Numbered from the stretch's first letter, positions 43,382-54,404 are shown. The stretch: 64,000 nucleotides of DNA from Pseudomonas sp. (GCA_007713455.1 VMRT01000005.1:1-64000); one strand, 5' to 3'. The notes: generated by a model not told the origin, from the sequence alone. Numbers and translations are program-made.

Positions 43382-44563
43382 ATGTTGAGAATCAGCCATT
43401 ACCTGCGCGCCCTCGCCAATCCGCAGCAGCGCGTGCTCGGCGCCCGCAGCGTCGGCCCGGCACGGCCACCGGTGGTGATCTGGAACCTGCTGCGCCGCTG
43501 CAACCTGACCTGCCGCCACTGCTACGCGACCTCCGCCGACAGCGAATTCCGCGACGAGCTGGACACCGCCGAGGCGCTCGGCGTGATCGACCAGCTACAC
43601 GAAGCCGGCGTGCGCGTGCTGATCCTCTCCGGCGGCGAGCCGCTGCTGCGCCCGGACATCTTCCAGCTCGCCGACTACGCCCGCGACAAGGGCTTCTTCG
43701 TCGCCCTGTCGACCAACGGCACGCTGATCGACGAAGGCAACATCGAGCGCATCGCCCAGGCCCGGTTCGACTACGTCGGCATCAGCATCGACGGCCTGGA
43801 AGCGGTGCATGACGACTGGCGCCAGCTCAAGGGCAGCTTCGCCGCCTCGATGCACGCCATCGACCTCTGCCGACAGTACGGCATCCGCGTCGGCCTGCGC
43901 ACCACCCTGACGCAGAACAACTACCCGCAGCTGCCCGCCCTGCTCGAACTGATGCGCGAACACGACGTGCAGAAGTTCTACCTCTCGCACCTCAACTACA
44001 GCGGCCGCGGCCGGCGCAGCCGCAAGGCCGACGCGCACCACCTGATGACCCGCGACGCCATGCGCCAGCTGTTCGAGCAGGCCTGGGCCGATGTGCAGCA
44101 GGGCCGCGAGACCGACTTCGTCAGCGGCAACAACGATGCCGACGCCGTGCTCCTGCTGCAGTGGGTCGAGGCCAACCTGCCGCAGCACGCCGAACGCCTG
44201 GAACGGATGCTGCGCGCCTGGGGCGGCAACGCTTCGGGCAGCGGCATCGCCAACATCGACAACATCGGCGACGTGCATCCGGACACCTACTGGTGGCAGC
44301 ACACCGTCGGCAACGTGCGCCGGCAGCGCTTCCGCGACATCTGGCTGGAGCGCCCCGAGCCGCTGCTCGAGCAGCTGCGCCAGCATCCGCGCGCGGTCAA
44401 GGGCCGTTGCGCCGAGTGTCGCTGGCTGGCGATCTGCAATGGCAACACCCGCACCCGCGCCTGGGCCGCCGGCGACCTCTGGGCCGAAGACCCGGGCTGT
44501 TACCTGTCCGACACGGAGATCGGCCTGCCGAGTCCCGAACGCATTCCCAGCATCGCCATTTGA
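43382..44563 (+). CDS. nirJ: NirJ, radical SAM heme d1 biosynthesis enzyme
   Basis: The 393-residue radical SAM enzyme has CNLTCRHC (4Fe-4S cluster) near residue 40, GGEPLL, and a C-terminal SPASM-like cysteine set (CAECRWLAICNG and a final C in DPGCYLSD). It removes propionate groups to give the d1 keto groups. GAGGAG lies eight bases before the ATG. nirJ-nirE-nirN form a separate plus-strand unit here. Confidence 0.95.
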   Translation: MLRISHYLRALANPQQRVLGARSVGPARPPVVIWNLLRRCNLTCRHCYATSADSEFRDELDTAEALGVIDQLHEAGVRVLILSGGEPLLRPDIFQLADYARDKGFFVALSTNGTLIDEGNIERIAQARFDYVGISIDGLEAVHDDWRQLKGSFAASMHAIDLCRQYGIRVGLRTTLTQNNYPQLPALLELMREHDVQKFYLSHLNYSGRGRRSRKADAHHLMTRDAMRQLFEQAWADVQQGRETDFVSGNNDADAVLLLQWVEANLPQHAERLERMLRAWGGNASGSGIANIDNIGDVHPDTYWWQHTVGNVRRQRFRDIWLERPEPLLEQLRQHPRAVKGRCAECRWLAICNGNTRTRAWAAGDLWAEDPGCYLSDTEIGLPSPERIPSIAI

Positions 44564-44629
44564 CCCGATCGAGCGGCCGCAGAACGCCGCAGCGTCACCC
44601 CCGCAGCCGATGAGCACCTAGGAGATCGT

Positions 44630-45466
44630 ATGGATCAGCCAACCCCCTTTCCCGCCTCGCTGAGCGCCACCCTTGCCCCCGGTGAGGTGGCGCTGGTCGG
44701 CGCCGGCCCGGGCGACCCCGGCCTGCTCACGCTGCGCGGCTGGAGCCTGCTGCAACAGGCCGACGCGGTGGTCTACGACCGCCTCGTCAGCGAAGACCTG
44801 ATGGCCCTGCTGCCGGGGCGCTGCAGCCGTCATTACGTCGGCAAGACCAGCGGCTTCCACAGCCTGCCGCAGCCACAGATCAACCAGCTGCTGGTCGACC
44901 TGGCCCGCACGAACAAGCGCGTGGTGCGGCTCAAGGGCGGCGATCCGTTCATCTTCGGCCGCGGTGGCGAGGAGCTCGACTATCTGCTCGCCCGTGGCAT
45001 CGATTGCCAGGTCGTCCCCGGCATCACCGCCGCGGCCGGCTGCAGCGCCTATGCCGGCATTCCGCTGACTCACCGCGATCTGGCGCATTCCTGCCAGTTC
45101 ATCACCGGCCACCTGCAGACCAACGGCGAACTGCACCTGCCCTGGGACGCCCTAGCGCAGGGCGGCCAGACCCTGGTGTTCTACATGGGCCTGGCCAGCC
45201 TCGGCGAGATCTCGCGCAACCTGATCGCCGCCGGCCTGCCGGTGGACACGCCCGCCGCACTGATCGGCAACGGCACCCGGGAGAACCAGCAGGTGGTGCG
45301 CTGCACGCTGCGCCAGCTGCCAAGCATGGCCGACGAGCAGCACCTCACGCCGCCGACCCTGACCGTGATCGGCCGGGTGGTCGGCCTGTTCGCCGAGCGC
45401 CAGGTCCAGCACCCGGCGCGGCTGCACGGTGATCCAGCCCCGCAAACGGAGGCCTTATGCAACTGA
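44630..45466 (+). CDS. nirE: NirE, uroporphyrinogen-III C-methyltransferase
   Basis: The 278-residue SAM-dependent methyltransferase has [50 protein letters not shown] and [11 protein letters not shown], the SUMT signatures. It makes precorrin-2 for heme d1. Its end overlaps nirN by 10 nt. Confidence 0.95.
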   Translation: MDQPTPFPASLSATLAPGEVALVGAGPGDPGLLTLRGWSLLQQADAVVYDRLVSEDLMALLPGRCSRHYVGKTSGFHSLPQPQINQLLVDLARTNKRVVRLKGGDPFIFGRGGEELDYLLARGIDCQVVPGITAAAGCSAYAGIPLTHRDLAHSCQFITGHLQTNGELHLPWDALAQGGQTLVFYMGLASLGEISRNLIAAGLPVDTPAALIGNGTRENQQVVRCTLRQLPSMADEQHLTPPTLTVIGRVVGLFAERQVQHPARLHGDPAPQTEALCN

Positions 45467-46980
45467 TACCCGCCCTGCTGCTGGCCGCCGCGCTGCCGGC
45501 GGCCACCTTCGTTGCCCTCGACCTGGCCATTCCGCGGGCTGCCGCGGCGACCCAGCCAGCCGACAGTCAGGCGCTGTACGAACAGCACTGTCAGAGCTGC
45601 CACGGCGTCAATCGTCTCGGCGGCGCCGGCCCGGCGCTGTTGCCGGAAAGCCTCAGCCGCATCAAGCCGGCCGAAGCCCAGGCGGTGATTCGCGACGGCA
45701 GCCCGGCGAGCCAGATGGCCGCCTATTCCCACGTGCTTAACGAAGCGCAGATCACCGGCCTGGTCGACTACCTCTATCAGCCCTCTGCCGTGCCGCCCAC
45801 CTGGAGCGACGCCGACATCCGCGCCAGCCATCGGATTCTCAAGGACGTCGCCACGCTGCCAACGACCCCGCAGCACGGCGCCGACCCGCTCAACCTGTTC
45901 GTGGTGGTGGAAGCCGGCAATCACCACGTCCGGGTGCTGGACGGCGATCGTTTCGAGGAGCTGGCGAACTTCCAGTCGCACTTCGCCCTGCACGGCGGAC
46001 CGAAGTTCTCGCCGGACGGCCGCTTCGTCTACTTCGCCTCCCGCGACGGCTGGGTCAGCGTCTACGACCTGCACAACCTGAGCATGATCGCCGAGGTTCG
46101 CGCCGGGCTGAACACGCGCAACCTGGCGGTCAGCAACGATGGCCGCTGGGTGCTGGTGGGCAACTACCTGCCGGGCAATCTGGTTCTGCTCGATGCCCGC
46201 GACCTGTCGCTGGTCAAGCACATCCCCGCGGTCGGCCAGGATGGCACGCCATCACGGGTCAGCGCCGTATACACCGCTCCGCCGCGCGACAGCTTCGTGG
46301 TCGCGCTGAAGGACGTGAAAGAGGCCTGGGAGCTCTCCTACGCCGGCGAGCCGACCTTCGAACCCCGGCGCATCGAGGCCGCCGACTTCCTCGACGACTT
46401 CTCCTTCACCCCCGACTACCGCCACCTGCTGGCCACCTCGCGCAAGGCCCACGGCGGCCAGGTGATCGACCTGGATACCGGCAAGGCGGTCACCGATATC
46501 CCGCTGCCAGGCATGCCGCACCTGGGCTCGGGTATCTACTGGAAGCGCGACGGCAAGTGGGTGTTCGCCACGCCCAACGTCAGCAAGGGGCTGATCTCGG
46601 TCCTGGACCTGGAAACCTGGAAGCTGATCAAGGAGATTCCCACCGAAGGCCCGGGCTTCTTCATGCGCAGCCAACAAAACTCGCCCTACGCCTGGACCGA
46701 CGTGTTCTTCGGCCCGAACAACGACGCCGTGCACCTGATCGACAAGCAGACCCTGGAAGTCGCCCACACCCTGCGCCCGATGCCGGGCAAGAACGCCGCC
46801 CACGTCGAGTTCACCAATGACGGTCGCTACGCCCTGCTCAGCGTCTGGGACACCGACGGCGCCCTGCTCGTCTACGACGCCAAGACGCTGGAGGAGGTCA
46901 AACGCATCCCGATGAACAAGCCCTCTGGCAAGTACAACGTCGGCAACAAGATCGAGTTCGCCGAAGGCACTTCGCACTGA
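45457..46980 (+). CDS. nirN: NirN, cytochrome cd1-like d1 biosynthesis protein
   Basis: The 507-residue protein has a signal peptide, one heme c motif CQSCHG, and a d1-type propeller related to NirS. NirN is a dihydro-heme d1 dehydrogenase that finishes the cofactor. The ATG has GGAGG five bases upstream and overlaps the nirE end. Confidence 0.94.
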   Translation: MQLIPALLLAAALPAATFVALDLAIPRAAAATQPADSQALYEQHCQSCHGVNRLGGAGPALLPESLSRIKPAEAQAVIRDGSPASQMAAYSHVLNEAQITGLVDYLYQPSAVPPTWSDADIRASHRILKDVATLPTTPQHGADPLNLFVVVEAGNHHVRVLDGDRFEELANFQSHFALHGGPKFSPDGRFVYFASRDGWVSVYDLHNLSMIAEVRAGLNTRNLAVSNDGRWVLVGNYLPGNLVLLDARDLSLVKHIPAVGQDGTPSRVSAVYTAPPRDSFVVALKDVKEAWELSYAGEPTFEPRRIEAADFLDDFSFTPDYRHLLATSRKAHGGQVIDLDTGKAVTDIPLPGMPHLGSGIYWKRDGKWVFATPNVSKGLISVLDLETWKLIKEIPTEGPGFFMRSQQNSPYAWTDVFFGPNNDAVHLIDKQTLEVAHTLRPMPGKNAAHVEFTNDGRYALLSVWDTDGALLVYDAKTLEEVKRIPMNKPSGKYNVGNKIEFAEGTSH

Positions 46981-47082
46981 TCGTGAGCGGATCGCCCACC
47001 GATTCAAGGTGGGCGCCCCCACGACGGTCACAACCCCCTACAATCATCGGTTCCGTCACGTTCACTGCATTTAAGGTCGACC

Positions 47083-47943
47083 ATGGATATTGATCTCGCC
47101 CGCACCTTTCTCGAGATCATTCGCAGCGGCAGCTTCATCGCCACGGCCGAGCGCCTGCACATCACCCAGACGGCCGTCACCGCGCGCATACAGAACCTGG
47201 AAAACCAGCTGAGCTGCCGGCTGTTCGTGCGCAATCGCGCCGGCGCGCGGCTGACGGCCGATGGCGAGCGCTTTGCCGCCTATGCCCGCCAGCTGGTGCA
47301 GACCTGGGAGGCCGCGCGGCGCGACCTGCCGCTGCCACGCGGTTATGGCGAACTGCTCACGCTCGGCGCCGAGGTGAGCCTGTGCAACCCGCTGATGCTG
47401 GCCTGGGTCCAGCGGCTGCGGCAAGCGCTGCCGGGCCACGCCGTGCGACTGGAAGTGGGCAGCGGCGAAGAGCTGCAGAAGAAGCTCGACCTCGGCGTGC
47501 TCGACGCCGCGCTGGTACACCAGCCGGAGTACCTGCCCGGTCTGCAGGTCGAACAGCTGCTGGAGGAAAAGCTGATCCAGGTGGTGCAGGCGCAGAATCC
47601 AACGCCGTATCTGTACGTGGATTGGGGGCCGGCATTTCGCAAGCAGCATAACCAGGCGCTGCCGGAATACACCCGCGCCGCGCTGTCATTCAGCCTCGGG
47701 CCGCTGGCCTTGCAGTATCTGGTGCAATGCGGCGGCCGCGGCTACTTTCGCACCCGCGTGGTCCAGCGCTATCTGGAAGAAGGGGTTCTCAAGCGAGTGG
47801 AGCAGGCGCCGGAGTTCAGCTATCCGGTCTACCTGGTGCATGCACGCGCCAGCGAATCGCCCGCGTTGCTCAAGGCCGTCGAGCTGCTGCGCGAAGTAGC
47901 CCTCGACGATTACGACTGGTCACGCTGGTACTACGATATCTGA
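47083..47943 (+). CDS. LysR-family transcriptional regulator
   Basis: The 286-residue protein has an N-terminal winged HTH (LARTFLEIIRSGSFIATAER, then LHITQTAVTARIQNLENQL) and a periplasmic-binding-like effector domain. It lies between nirN and a convergent HPP-CBS gene and controls unknown targets. Confidence 0.88.
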   Translation: MDIDLARTFLEIIRSGSFIATAERLHITQTAVTARIQNLENQLSCRLFVRNRAGARLTADGERFAAYARQLVQTWEAARRDLPLPRGYGELLTLGAEVSLCNPLMLAWVQRLRQALPGHAVRLEVGSGEELQKKLDLGVLDAALVHQPEYLPGLQVEQLLEEKLIQVVQAQNPTPYLYVDWGPAFRKQHNQALPEYTRAALSFSLGPLALQYLVQCGGRGYFRTRVVQRYLEEGVLKRVEQAPEFSYPVYLVHARASESPALLKAVELLREVALDDYDWSRWYYDI

Positions 47944-47967
47944 GCGTCGCGCCGGACTCGTGGCCGC

Positions 47968-49107
47968 TCAGTCCGGCAGCTGCTTGAGCCAGTTGCGGTA
48001 CAGCGCGGCGATCAGATCCGTCTGGGTAATCATGCCAACCAGCCGCTGTTGCTCATCGACCACCGGCAGGCAGTGCAGGCCGCGATCCGAGAGTAGATAA
48101 ACCAGTTCGACCATGTGCGTATCGGCGGTCACCGAGACTACTGGCGAACTCATGATCGCGCGTAGCTTGGTGCCGCGCAGGAAGTTCAGCTGACCGAAAC
48201 TGAGCCGCCCGGGCCGCGGGTGGAAGTGCTTGAGCAGGTCCACCTGGGTGACGATGCCGACCAGCCGATGGTCGTCGCCCTGCACCACCGGCAGCGAGCG
48301 CAGCCGGTGCACCTGCAGGGTCTGCCAGGCCTGCTCGATGAAGGTATCCGGCGTGTGCCAGTACAGATCGCGTGACATCACGTGCGCCGCGGTGATCTCG
48401 CCCATGCTGCGCCGCAGGGCGTGCTTCTCGGTCTGCTTGATCAGTCGTTCGAGGTCGTCACGGGTGACGTCGACATACTCGCCGAATTCCTGCAGCGCCC
48501 GGTCAACGTCGTCATGGGTGAAGCTCATGCGCTCGCCCGGCGGCAGGTCGCGGGTGTGATGACTGTTCTCGCGGCTCAGCCGCGGCTTCGGATAGGGATG
48601 CCCGGTCAGGTTGTTGTAGACCAGCGCGACCGTCACCAGGAGCGCCGAATAGAACAGCACTGGCCCGACCAGCGCGTAACCCAGCTGATGCAGCTCCGGG
48701 CTGCCCACCGCCGCCACCAGCGCCAGCGCGATGCTCGGCGGATGCAGGCAGCGCAGATAGAACAGACAGAGCAGCGACAGGCAAGCCGCCAGCGCCAGCG
48801 AGGCGATACTGGGCAAGCCGCTCATGCCCAGACTGATGCCGATCAGCGCCGCCAGCAGATTGCCAACCAGAACCGCCCATGGCTGGGCGAACGGGCTGGA
48901 CGAGGCGACGAACACCAGCACCGCCGAGGCGCCGGCTGGCCCCATGATCTGCAGGGTCAACGAACTGCCGACCAGCATGTAGCCGCTGCAGAACACCAGC
49001 GGCATGACGATGGCGACGCCGAGGGCGGCGCGCAACCACTCCTTCGGCGAAGCATTCAGCGGGGCGGGAAGGAACGAGCGAATCCAGAGGGCGAAAGAGT
49101 CGTGCAT
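47968..49107 (-). CDS. HPP-family membrane protein with paired CBS domains
   Basis: The 379-residue protein has about four helices with the HPP motif in the LHPPSIALALVA segment (residues 1-175), then two CBS domains (AHVMSRDLYWHTPDTFIEQA; IMSSPVVSVTADTHMVEL). HPP proteins are linked to nitrite transport in plants and cyanobacteria, so its place beside nir genes is suggestive only. The ATG at 49107 has AGGA three bases upstream. Confidence 0.82.
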   Translation of the reverse strand: MHDSFALWIRSFLPAPLNASPKEWLRAALGVAIVMPLVFCSGYMLVGSSLTLQIMGPAGASAVLVFVASSSPFAQPWAVLVGNLLAALIGISLGMSGLPSIASLALAACLSLLCLFYLRCLHPPSIALALVAAVGSPELHQLGYALVGPVLFYSALLVTVALVYNNLTGHPYPKPRLSRENSHHTRDLPPGERMSFTHDDVDRALQEFGEYVDVTRDDLERLIKQTEKHALRRSMGEITAAHVMSRDLYWHTPDTFIEQAWQTLQVHRLRSLPVVQGDDHRLVGIVTQVDLLKHFHPRPGRLSFGQLNFLRGTKLRAIMSSPVVSVTADTHMVELVYLLSDRGLHCLPVVDEQQRLVGMITQTDLIAALYRNWLKQLPD

Positions 49108-49202
49108 TGGTCCTGCTTGTGTCGAAATCGGAGAGACCGCCCGGCGGGCGGTGGAGCGGTCCGTCCCTGGACCGGTTTTGAGCGAGATAGCTGCCCGGGC
49201 GT

Positions 49203-50645
49203 TCAGCTGGCCAGCAGCGGCGCTGCCTGCGGCACGCGCTCGTCGCGGCGGGTGCGCACGGTCAGCCAGGTGTTCAGCGCCATCAGCAGCATGCCGCTGG
49301 CGAAGATGGCGCCGCCGGCCATGCGCACGATGTAGCCAGGATGGCTGGCTTCCAGCGCCTCGACGAAGGAATAGGTCAGCGTGCCGTCTTCGTTGATAGC
49401 CCGCCACATCAGGCCCTGGGTGATGCCGTTGACCCACATCGAGGCGATGTAGAGCACCGTGCCTATGGTCGCCAGCCAGAAGTGCGCGTTGATCAGACCG
49501 ATGCTGTGCATCTGCTCGCGCCCCCACAGCCGCGGAATCAGGTGGTACAGCGAGCCGATGGAGATCATCGCCACCCAGCCCAGCGCCCCGGCGTGTACGT
49601 GGCCGATGGTCCAGTCGGTGTAGTGCGACAGGGCGTTGACCGTCTTGATCGCCATCATCGGGCCTTCGAAGGTCGACATGCCGTAGAACGCCAGCGAGAC
49701 CACTAGGAAGCGCAGGATCGGGTCGGTGCGCAACTTATGCCAGGCACCGGAGAGGGTCATCATGCCGTTGATCATGCCGCCCCAGCTCGGCGCCAAGAGG
49801 ATGATCGACATCACCATACCCAGGCTCTGCGCCCAGTCTGGCAGCGCGGTGTAGTGCAGATGATGCGGGCCGGCCCAGATGTAGATCGAGATGATCGCCC
49901 AGAAATGCACGATGGACAGACGGTACGAGTAGATCGGCCGCCCCGCCTGCTTCGGCACGAAGTAGTACATCATCCCGAGAAAGCCGACCGAGAGGATGAA
50001 GCCCACCACGCTGTGCCCGTACCACCACTGCACCATCGCATCGGTGGCGCCCGAATACAGCGAGTAGGACTTGAGCGGCCCCACCGGTACCAGCGCGTGG
50101 TTGATGATGTGCACCATGCCGGTGACGATGATGAAGGCGCCGAAGAACCAGTTGCCGACATAGATATGCCGGATGCGCCGGCGGGCGATGGTGCCGAAGA
50201 ACAGATAGGCGTAGAGCACCCAGATCAGCGTCACCCAGAGGGCGATCGGCCACTCCATCTCGGCGTATTCCTTGGAGGTGGTGTAGCCCAGTGCGTAGCT
50301 GATCGGCATTGCCACGCAGGCTGCCTGCCAGCCCCAGAACACCAGCGCCGCCAGCCGATCGGAAATCAGCCGGGCATGGCTGGTGCGCTGGACGATGTAG
50401 AAGGACGAGGCGAACAGCGCGCCGCCACCGAAGGCGAAGATCACCAGATTGGTGTGGATCGGTCGCAGCCGGCCGAAGCTGGTCCAGGGCAGGTCGAAGT
50501 TCAGCTGCGGCCACACCAGCTGAGCGGCGATGAATACGCCGAGGCCCATGCCGAGCACACCCCAGACCAGCGTCATCAGGGTGAACTGGCGCACCACGTG
50601 GTAGTTGTAGGCAATCGGTTCGGGACTGTTGTGCAGTTCGCTCAT
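49203..50645 (-). CDS. ccoN: Orphan cbb3-type cytochrome oxidase catalytic subunit CcoN
   Basis: The 480-residue protein has 12 helices and CcoN marks: [54 protein letters not shown] and [20 protein letters not shown]. No ccoO, ccoQ or ccoP gene is adjacent. P. aeruginosa has orphan CcoN paralogs that swap into cbb3 complexes and alter tolerance to NO, nitrite or cyanide. The start at 50645 is set by the family alignment; the ribosome site is weak. Confidence 0.88.
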   Translation of the reverse strand: MSELHNSPEPIAYNYHVVRQFTLMTLVWGVLGMGLGVFIAAQLVWPQLNFDLPWTSFGRLRPIHTNLVIFAFGGGALFASSFYIVQRTSHARLISDRLAALVFWGWQAACVAMPISYALGYTTSKEYAEMEWPIALWVTLIWVLYAYLFFGTIARRRIRHIYVGNWFFGAFIIVTGMVHIINHALVPVGPLKSYSLYSGATDAMVQWWYGHSVVGFILSVGFLGMMYYFVPKQAGRPIYSYRLSIVHFWAIISIYIWAGPHHLHYTALPDWAQSLGMVMSIILLAPSWGGMINGMMTLSGAWHKLRTDPILRFLVVSLAFYGMSTFEGPMMAIKTVNALSHYTDWTIGHVHAGALGWVAMISIGSLYHLIPRLWGREQMHSIGLINAHFWLATIGTVLYIASMWVNGITQGLMWRAINEDGTLTYSFVEALEASHPGYIVRMAGGAIFASGMLLMALNTWLTVRTRRDERVPQAAPLLAS

Positions 50646-50914
50646 GCTCGCCAGGCGGCCGACGCGGGCGCCAGGGAACGAACATCGAGATCTGCCAGCG
50701 CAGCGCAGGCAATGGTCGACGGACCGGCACGCCGCATCCGCTCGCCGCTCCTCCTGGGATCGGTTCATATCGAGCGCGGCGGATTGCCGCGCAGACGGAA
50801 TGCGTGCGCATTGTCTGCGGCGCTTTAAATGTTATCTAACGAATAGTATTGCTCGATAAGCGCAATATTTTTGCACCAACGACATTACGAGCGAAAACGC
50901 GGGCGTCTGTACCA
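50646..50914. promoter_or_regulatory. Upstream region of orphan ccoN
   Basis: An AT-rich core at about 50828-50875 contains ATTGC...GCAAT arms around TCGATAAGC. No good FNR box is present. The promoter for ccoN is probably here. Confidence 0.35.
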
Positions 50915-52024
50915 TCAGGCCGCGCGACTCGCCCCTTGCTCGTACTGATCGACCACGGCGGTGACGATGCGCATCACCTCCAGGTTTGCTTCCTCCATCT
51001 GCCCCAGGTGGCGCAGCGCGGTTTCCAGGGCGTCCTGAGCGAATGCATCGAGCGCCGCCTGCCCCTGGGCATGCACCGCCGTGTGGGGCCGCTCGATCTG
51101 CCGGAAGCAGTCCAGCGCCTGGATGTCGCGGTTGCCTTCGCCGTAATACCAGCGGCCGAAACGACAGTCGCGCTCGCTCGGCAGCTGTGGAATCGGCTGT
51201 GCCTGGTCGCTCAGCAGGTGGTTGTACACCACGAACTTCAGTGACAGCTCGTCGAGATTGGCCAGCTCGATGCCGGCACGGAAGGAAGACGCGGCGCTGC
51301 TGGCACGCATCGCCCCGGCCAGCTGGTAGAGCGTACGCATCGCCTCGACCGCCACCTCGGTGGTTCGACTGAAGCCCTTGGCGTGGCTGCCCTGCAGCTG
51401 GATGTAGTCATGCACATTGCGGATTTCGGCCTGCACTTCGCCAATCTTGCGCACGATGTCATCGGTCGCCAGCGCGGTCTTTTTCGCCAGGCTGCGAATC
51501 TCCCCGGCGACAACCGCGAAACCACGCCCGGCCTCGCCGGCACGCGCCGCCTCGATCGCGGCATTCAGCGCCAGCAGATTGGTCTGGCTGGCGATGCCGC
51601 TGATGAGATCGACGATGCCGTTGATCTCCTGCGAGCGCTCGGCAAGGGTATCGACCTTGCGCGAGGCCAGGCCGAGGCCGTCCTCCATCTCGGCGGCCTT
51701 GCCCTGCAGCTCGCCGAAATGCTTCTGGTTGCTCAGCGCCGCGGCGGCGACCTCGCCGGCACGGGCCTTGTTATCGCCCAACTGCCCGGTGAGGAAGTCG
51801 AACGACTCGCCGAGATGGGCCACGGAGGTGCTGAAGCGAATCAGCCTTTCCGACACACCCCGGTAATAGTCGAGCTGTCGCTGGCGCTGCTGGCTGGCAG
51901 CCTCTGCCGCCTGCAGCTGCTGCTCCAACGCAGCGACGCGCGCCGCCTGTTCGGCGTGACTGACCTGCAGCGCATTCAGCTCCTGCTCCAGGCGCGTCGC
52001 GCTGTTCTTCCACTTGAACCACAT
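50915..52024 (-). CDS. Soluble methyl-accepting chemotaxis protein with CZB domain
   Basis: The 369-residue protein lacks membrane helices. It has an N-terminal coiled coil (to about 55), the MCP hairpin tip [20 protein letters not shown], then [20 protein letters not shown], and a C-terminal CZB zinc-binding domain ([28 protein letters not shown]). CZB receptors sense zinc or hypochlorous acid via the Zn-Cys site. It lies upstream of orphan ccoN on the same strand. Confidence 0.88.
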   Translation of the reverse strand: MWFKWKNSATRLEQELNALQVSHAEQAARVAALEQQLQAAEAASQQRQRQLDYYRGVSERLIRFSTSVAHLGESFDFLTGQLGDNKARAGEVAAAALSNQKHFGELQGKAAEMEDGLGLASRKVDTLAERSQEINGIVDLISGIASQTNLLALNAAIEAARAGEAGRGFAVVAGEIRSLAKKTALATDDIVRKIGEVQAEIRNVHDYIQLQGSHAKGFSRTTEVAVEAMRTLYQLAGAMRASSAASSFRAGIELANLDELSLKFVVYNHLLSDQAQPIPQLPSERDCRFGRWYYGEGNRDIQALDCFRQIERPHTAVHAQGQAALDAFAQDALETALRHLGQMEEANLEVMRIVTAVVDQYEQGASRAA

Positions 52025-52034
52025 GCACTACACC

Positions 52035-52778
52035 TCAGCTGACGGTGTAACCGTTATCCACCACCCAGTCCTGACCGAACACGCCTCGCGCGCCCTGGGA
52101 CAGCTGGAACAGGATGACGTTGGCCACCGCCGCCGACTCGAGGAAATGCCCCGGCAACAGACGCTTGGTGACGCCCTCGGCGACCGCTTCGAGCTGATCG
52201 TCGTTGAGCCCCAGCGAGCCCCAGATGGCGGTGGCGGTCGGGCCGGGCGAAACCATGTTGATGCGTACATCCAGCGGCGCGAACTCCACCGCCAGCGTGC
52301 GCGCCTGCGCCGCCAACGCCGCCTTGCTGGCGATGTAGGCCGCCAGCCCGGGGAAGGTCGAGCGGATCAGGAAGGTGCCGACAAAGACCACCGAGGCCGG
52401 CTTGGCCAGCTCGGTGCGCAACGCAGCGAAGGTGTTCAGCGCACCGGCGCCATTGACCGCCCACTGCCGATCGAAGGCGGCCATGTCCAGGCCATCGGCC
52501 AGCTCGGCGATACCGGCGTTGGGCACCAGGTAGTGCACCGGTCCCATCTGCGCGGCACGGCGCGCCAGCTGGGCCAGATCTTCAGCCGAGGTGACATCGC
52601 CGCTCAGCCACTGCAGCTGGTCGGCGTGGGTTTCCAGCAGCGGTTCGAGACCGCCGATGCTGCGTGACATCGCCAGCACCCGAGCACCGCGCTGCAGCAA
52701 GGCCGCGCACAACGCCAGACCGATTCCGGAACTGGCGCCGGTGACGACAGCCAGACGATCCTGAAACTCGCTTTTCAT
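52035..52778 (-). CDS. Short-chain dehydrogenase/reductase
   Basis: The 247-residue SDR has the NAD(P) motif VTGASSGIG, an NAG segment (VPNAGIAEL) and catalytic YxxxK (AAYIASKAAL), with the catalytic Ser position near VGTFLIRST not classical. The third of three adjacent ATGs (52778) is chosen because GGAG lies six bases upstream. Substrate unknown. Confidence 0.85.
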   Translation of the reverse strand: MKSEFQDRLAVVTGASSGIGLALCAALLQRGARVLAMSRSIGGLEPLLETHADQLQWLSGDVTSAEDLAQLARRAAQMGPVHYLVPNAGIAELADGLDMAAFDRQWAVNGAGALNTFAALRTELAKPASVVFVGTFLIRSTFPGLAAYIASKAALAAQARTLAVEFAPLDVRINMVSPGPTATAIWGSLGLNDDQLEAVAEGVTKRLLPGHFLESAAVANVILFQLSQGARGVFGQDWVVDNGYTVS

Positions 52779-52895
52779 CATCATCTCCGAGCTCGGCGCA
52801 CGCCGAGTCACAAGCCGCCTCGCGGCAGCGGTTCTAAGGCTTGGTATTGACGGGCAGGCGCGACGGGCACCTGCCCCGGTGAAACGATTCGGTGC

Positions 52896-54086
52896 TCAGC
52901 CCGGATGGCCGTCGACCCGCGGTGCGACCAGCATCGGCGCGTAGCGCCAGACATACAGGGCGAAGGCCGCCGCCCAGCAGGCCGCCGCTAGCCACAGACC
53001 GCCGACCGGCCAGATGACGGAGAGGAATACCCGCGCGGCCGTGCCCAGATTGAACAGCACGAAGGCGCCAATGATGCCCGCCGGCAACTGCAGCGGCCGG
53101 CCGGTGTGGCCGAGGGTCACGCGGGCAATCATCGCCAGGATCAATCCGCCCATGGAGCCGACGCTCAGCGCATGCAGCGAAGGGCTGGACTGCGCCAGCA
53201 GACCGAAATGCCAGAGCGCCAGGCCGAATGCCGCGACCACCAGCCAGAGCATCGCCAGGTGCAGCGACCAGAGCAGGCCGACCTTCCAGATACCGTGGTC
53301 GTACCAGCGCGCCAGGCGCAGCAGATGGCCGACGCCGATGGCGACGAACAGCAGGCCCAGCAGCGGATGCGGCTGCAGGGCGACGCCGAAGGCGTGCAGC
53401 AGCGCGACGATCCCGGTGCCCACCAGCAGGGCGACATCCAGCCAGACCCAGGGCTTGACCGCCTCGACCTTGCCCAGGCCGCGCTGAGTGAAGAACGGAA
53501 TCACCCGGCCGCCGATCAGCGCCATCAGCGCCGCGACCAGCCACAGCCCGGCGAGCACGCCCTGGCGCTGCAGCGCATCGTTGTCCTGCAGCAGGCCGAC
53601 CAGGATCAGCACGTCCGCACCAAACATCAGCGTCAGTACCACCACGATCGGGTAATTACGCTTCTGCCGTACGGCCCAGAGCATCCGCGCCATCATCCAG
53701 ACCAGCGCCAGCAGGAACAGCAGGTCGAGCGGAGCCAGCCAAGCGGCCGGCAGGCCGAACAGCCAGCCCAGGCGCGCGGACAGCCAGAGCATCGCCAACC
53801 CCATTAGGCGATTGCCGGACGGCGCCGTCTGGCCGGTCCAGGTCTGCACCGCGGTGAGCAGAAAGCCGGCGACGATTGCCATGGCGAAACCGAACAGCAT
53901 TTCGTGACGGTGCCAGGCCAGCCAGCCACCGGTGGGCTGAAAGCCCGGCCAGAGCCCGGTCCACGCGGCGACCCAGAGCGGAATCGCCAGCAGCGCGAAC
54001 AGGCTGCCGGCGAGAAAGAAGGGGCGAAAGGCGAGCCGCCAGATAGGCGGAACACTCAGGGCTTTTCGCCGATCGATAACTTGCAC
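52896..54086 (-). CDS. nnrS: NnrS-family membrane protein
   Basis: The 396-residue protein has about 12 helices and NnrS marks: PPIWRLAFRPFFLAGSLFAL, WHRHEMLFGFAMAIVAGFLL, TAVQTWTGQ and GGRVIPFFTQRGL. NnrS proteins bind heme and help tolerate NO. A GTG at 54086 with GGAGG seven bases upstream is the start. An FNR box lies about 125 nt upstream. Confidence 0.92.
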   Translation of the reverse strand: MQVIDRRKALSVPPIWRLAFRPFFLAGSLFALLAIPLWVAAWTGLWPGFQPTGGWLAWHRHEMLFGFAMAIVAGFLLTAVQTWTGQTAPSGNRLMGLAMLWLSARLGWLFGLPAAWLAPLDLLFLLALVWMMARMLWAVRQKRNYPIVVVLTLMFGADVLILVGLLQDNDALQRQGVLAGLWLVAALMALIGGRVIPFFTQRGLGKVEAVKPWVWLDVALLVGTGIVALLHAFGVALQPHPLLGLLFVAIGVGHLLRLARWYDHGIWKVGLLWSLHLAMLWLVVAAFGLALWHFGLLAQSSPSLHALSVGSMGGLILAMIARVTLGHTGRPLQLPAGIIGAFVLFNLGTAARVFLSVIWPVGGLWLAAACWAAAFALYVWRYAPMLVAPRVDGHPG

Positions 54087-54204
54087 GGAAGGGCCTCCAG
54101 GCTTTCTATGTCCGGCGGCGACAACGAACGCGCGCCAGACGAATGATCGCTCCCGTTTGCAGGAGCCAGGATTACTTTCTACAGGGTAGGCGCCATCGAC
54201 AGAC

Positions 54205-54218
54205 TTGATTGCGATCAG
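54205..54218. promoter_or_regulatory. FNR/DNR box of nnrS
   Basis: TTGATTGCGATCAG has one mismatch to TTGAT-N4-ATCAA and lies about 125 nt upstream of nnrS. Confidence 0.7.
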
Positions 54219-54350
54219 ATTTTCGCGGAGGCGGCGGGAAAGTGACGGTCGGCGCGCGTAGGCCGCCTTCGGGCGCACCGTTGCGGTGCGAAATGGCCGT
54301 GTTCATTGGGCAGCGGAGCCGCTAAGGCGGCTCCAACGGCGACAGGCATA

Positions 54351-54380
54351 CGCCTCTCCGGCAGCGCGCCCGGAGAGGCG
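54351..54380. terminator. Hairpin after tatE
   Basis: Eleven-bp arms CGCCTCTCCGG / CCGGAGAGGCG with an 8-nt loop lie 25 nt past the tatE stop. It has no T-run but probably ends the nosDFYL-tatE transcript. Confidence 0.55.
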
Positions 54381-54404
54381 GGTCGAGCGAAGTCGTCGCT
54401 GTGC

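Noticed and set aside
50847-50865. FNR box before orphan ccoN
   Set aside because: The symmetric ATTGC...GCAAT does not fit TTGAT-N4-ATCAA in half-site or spacing.
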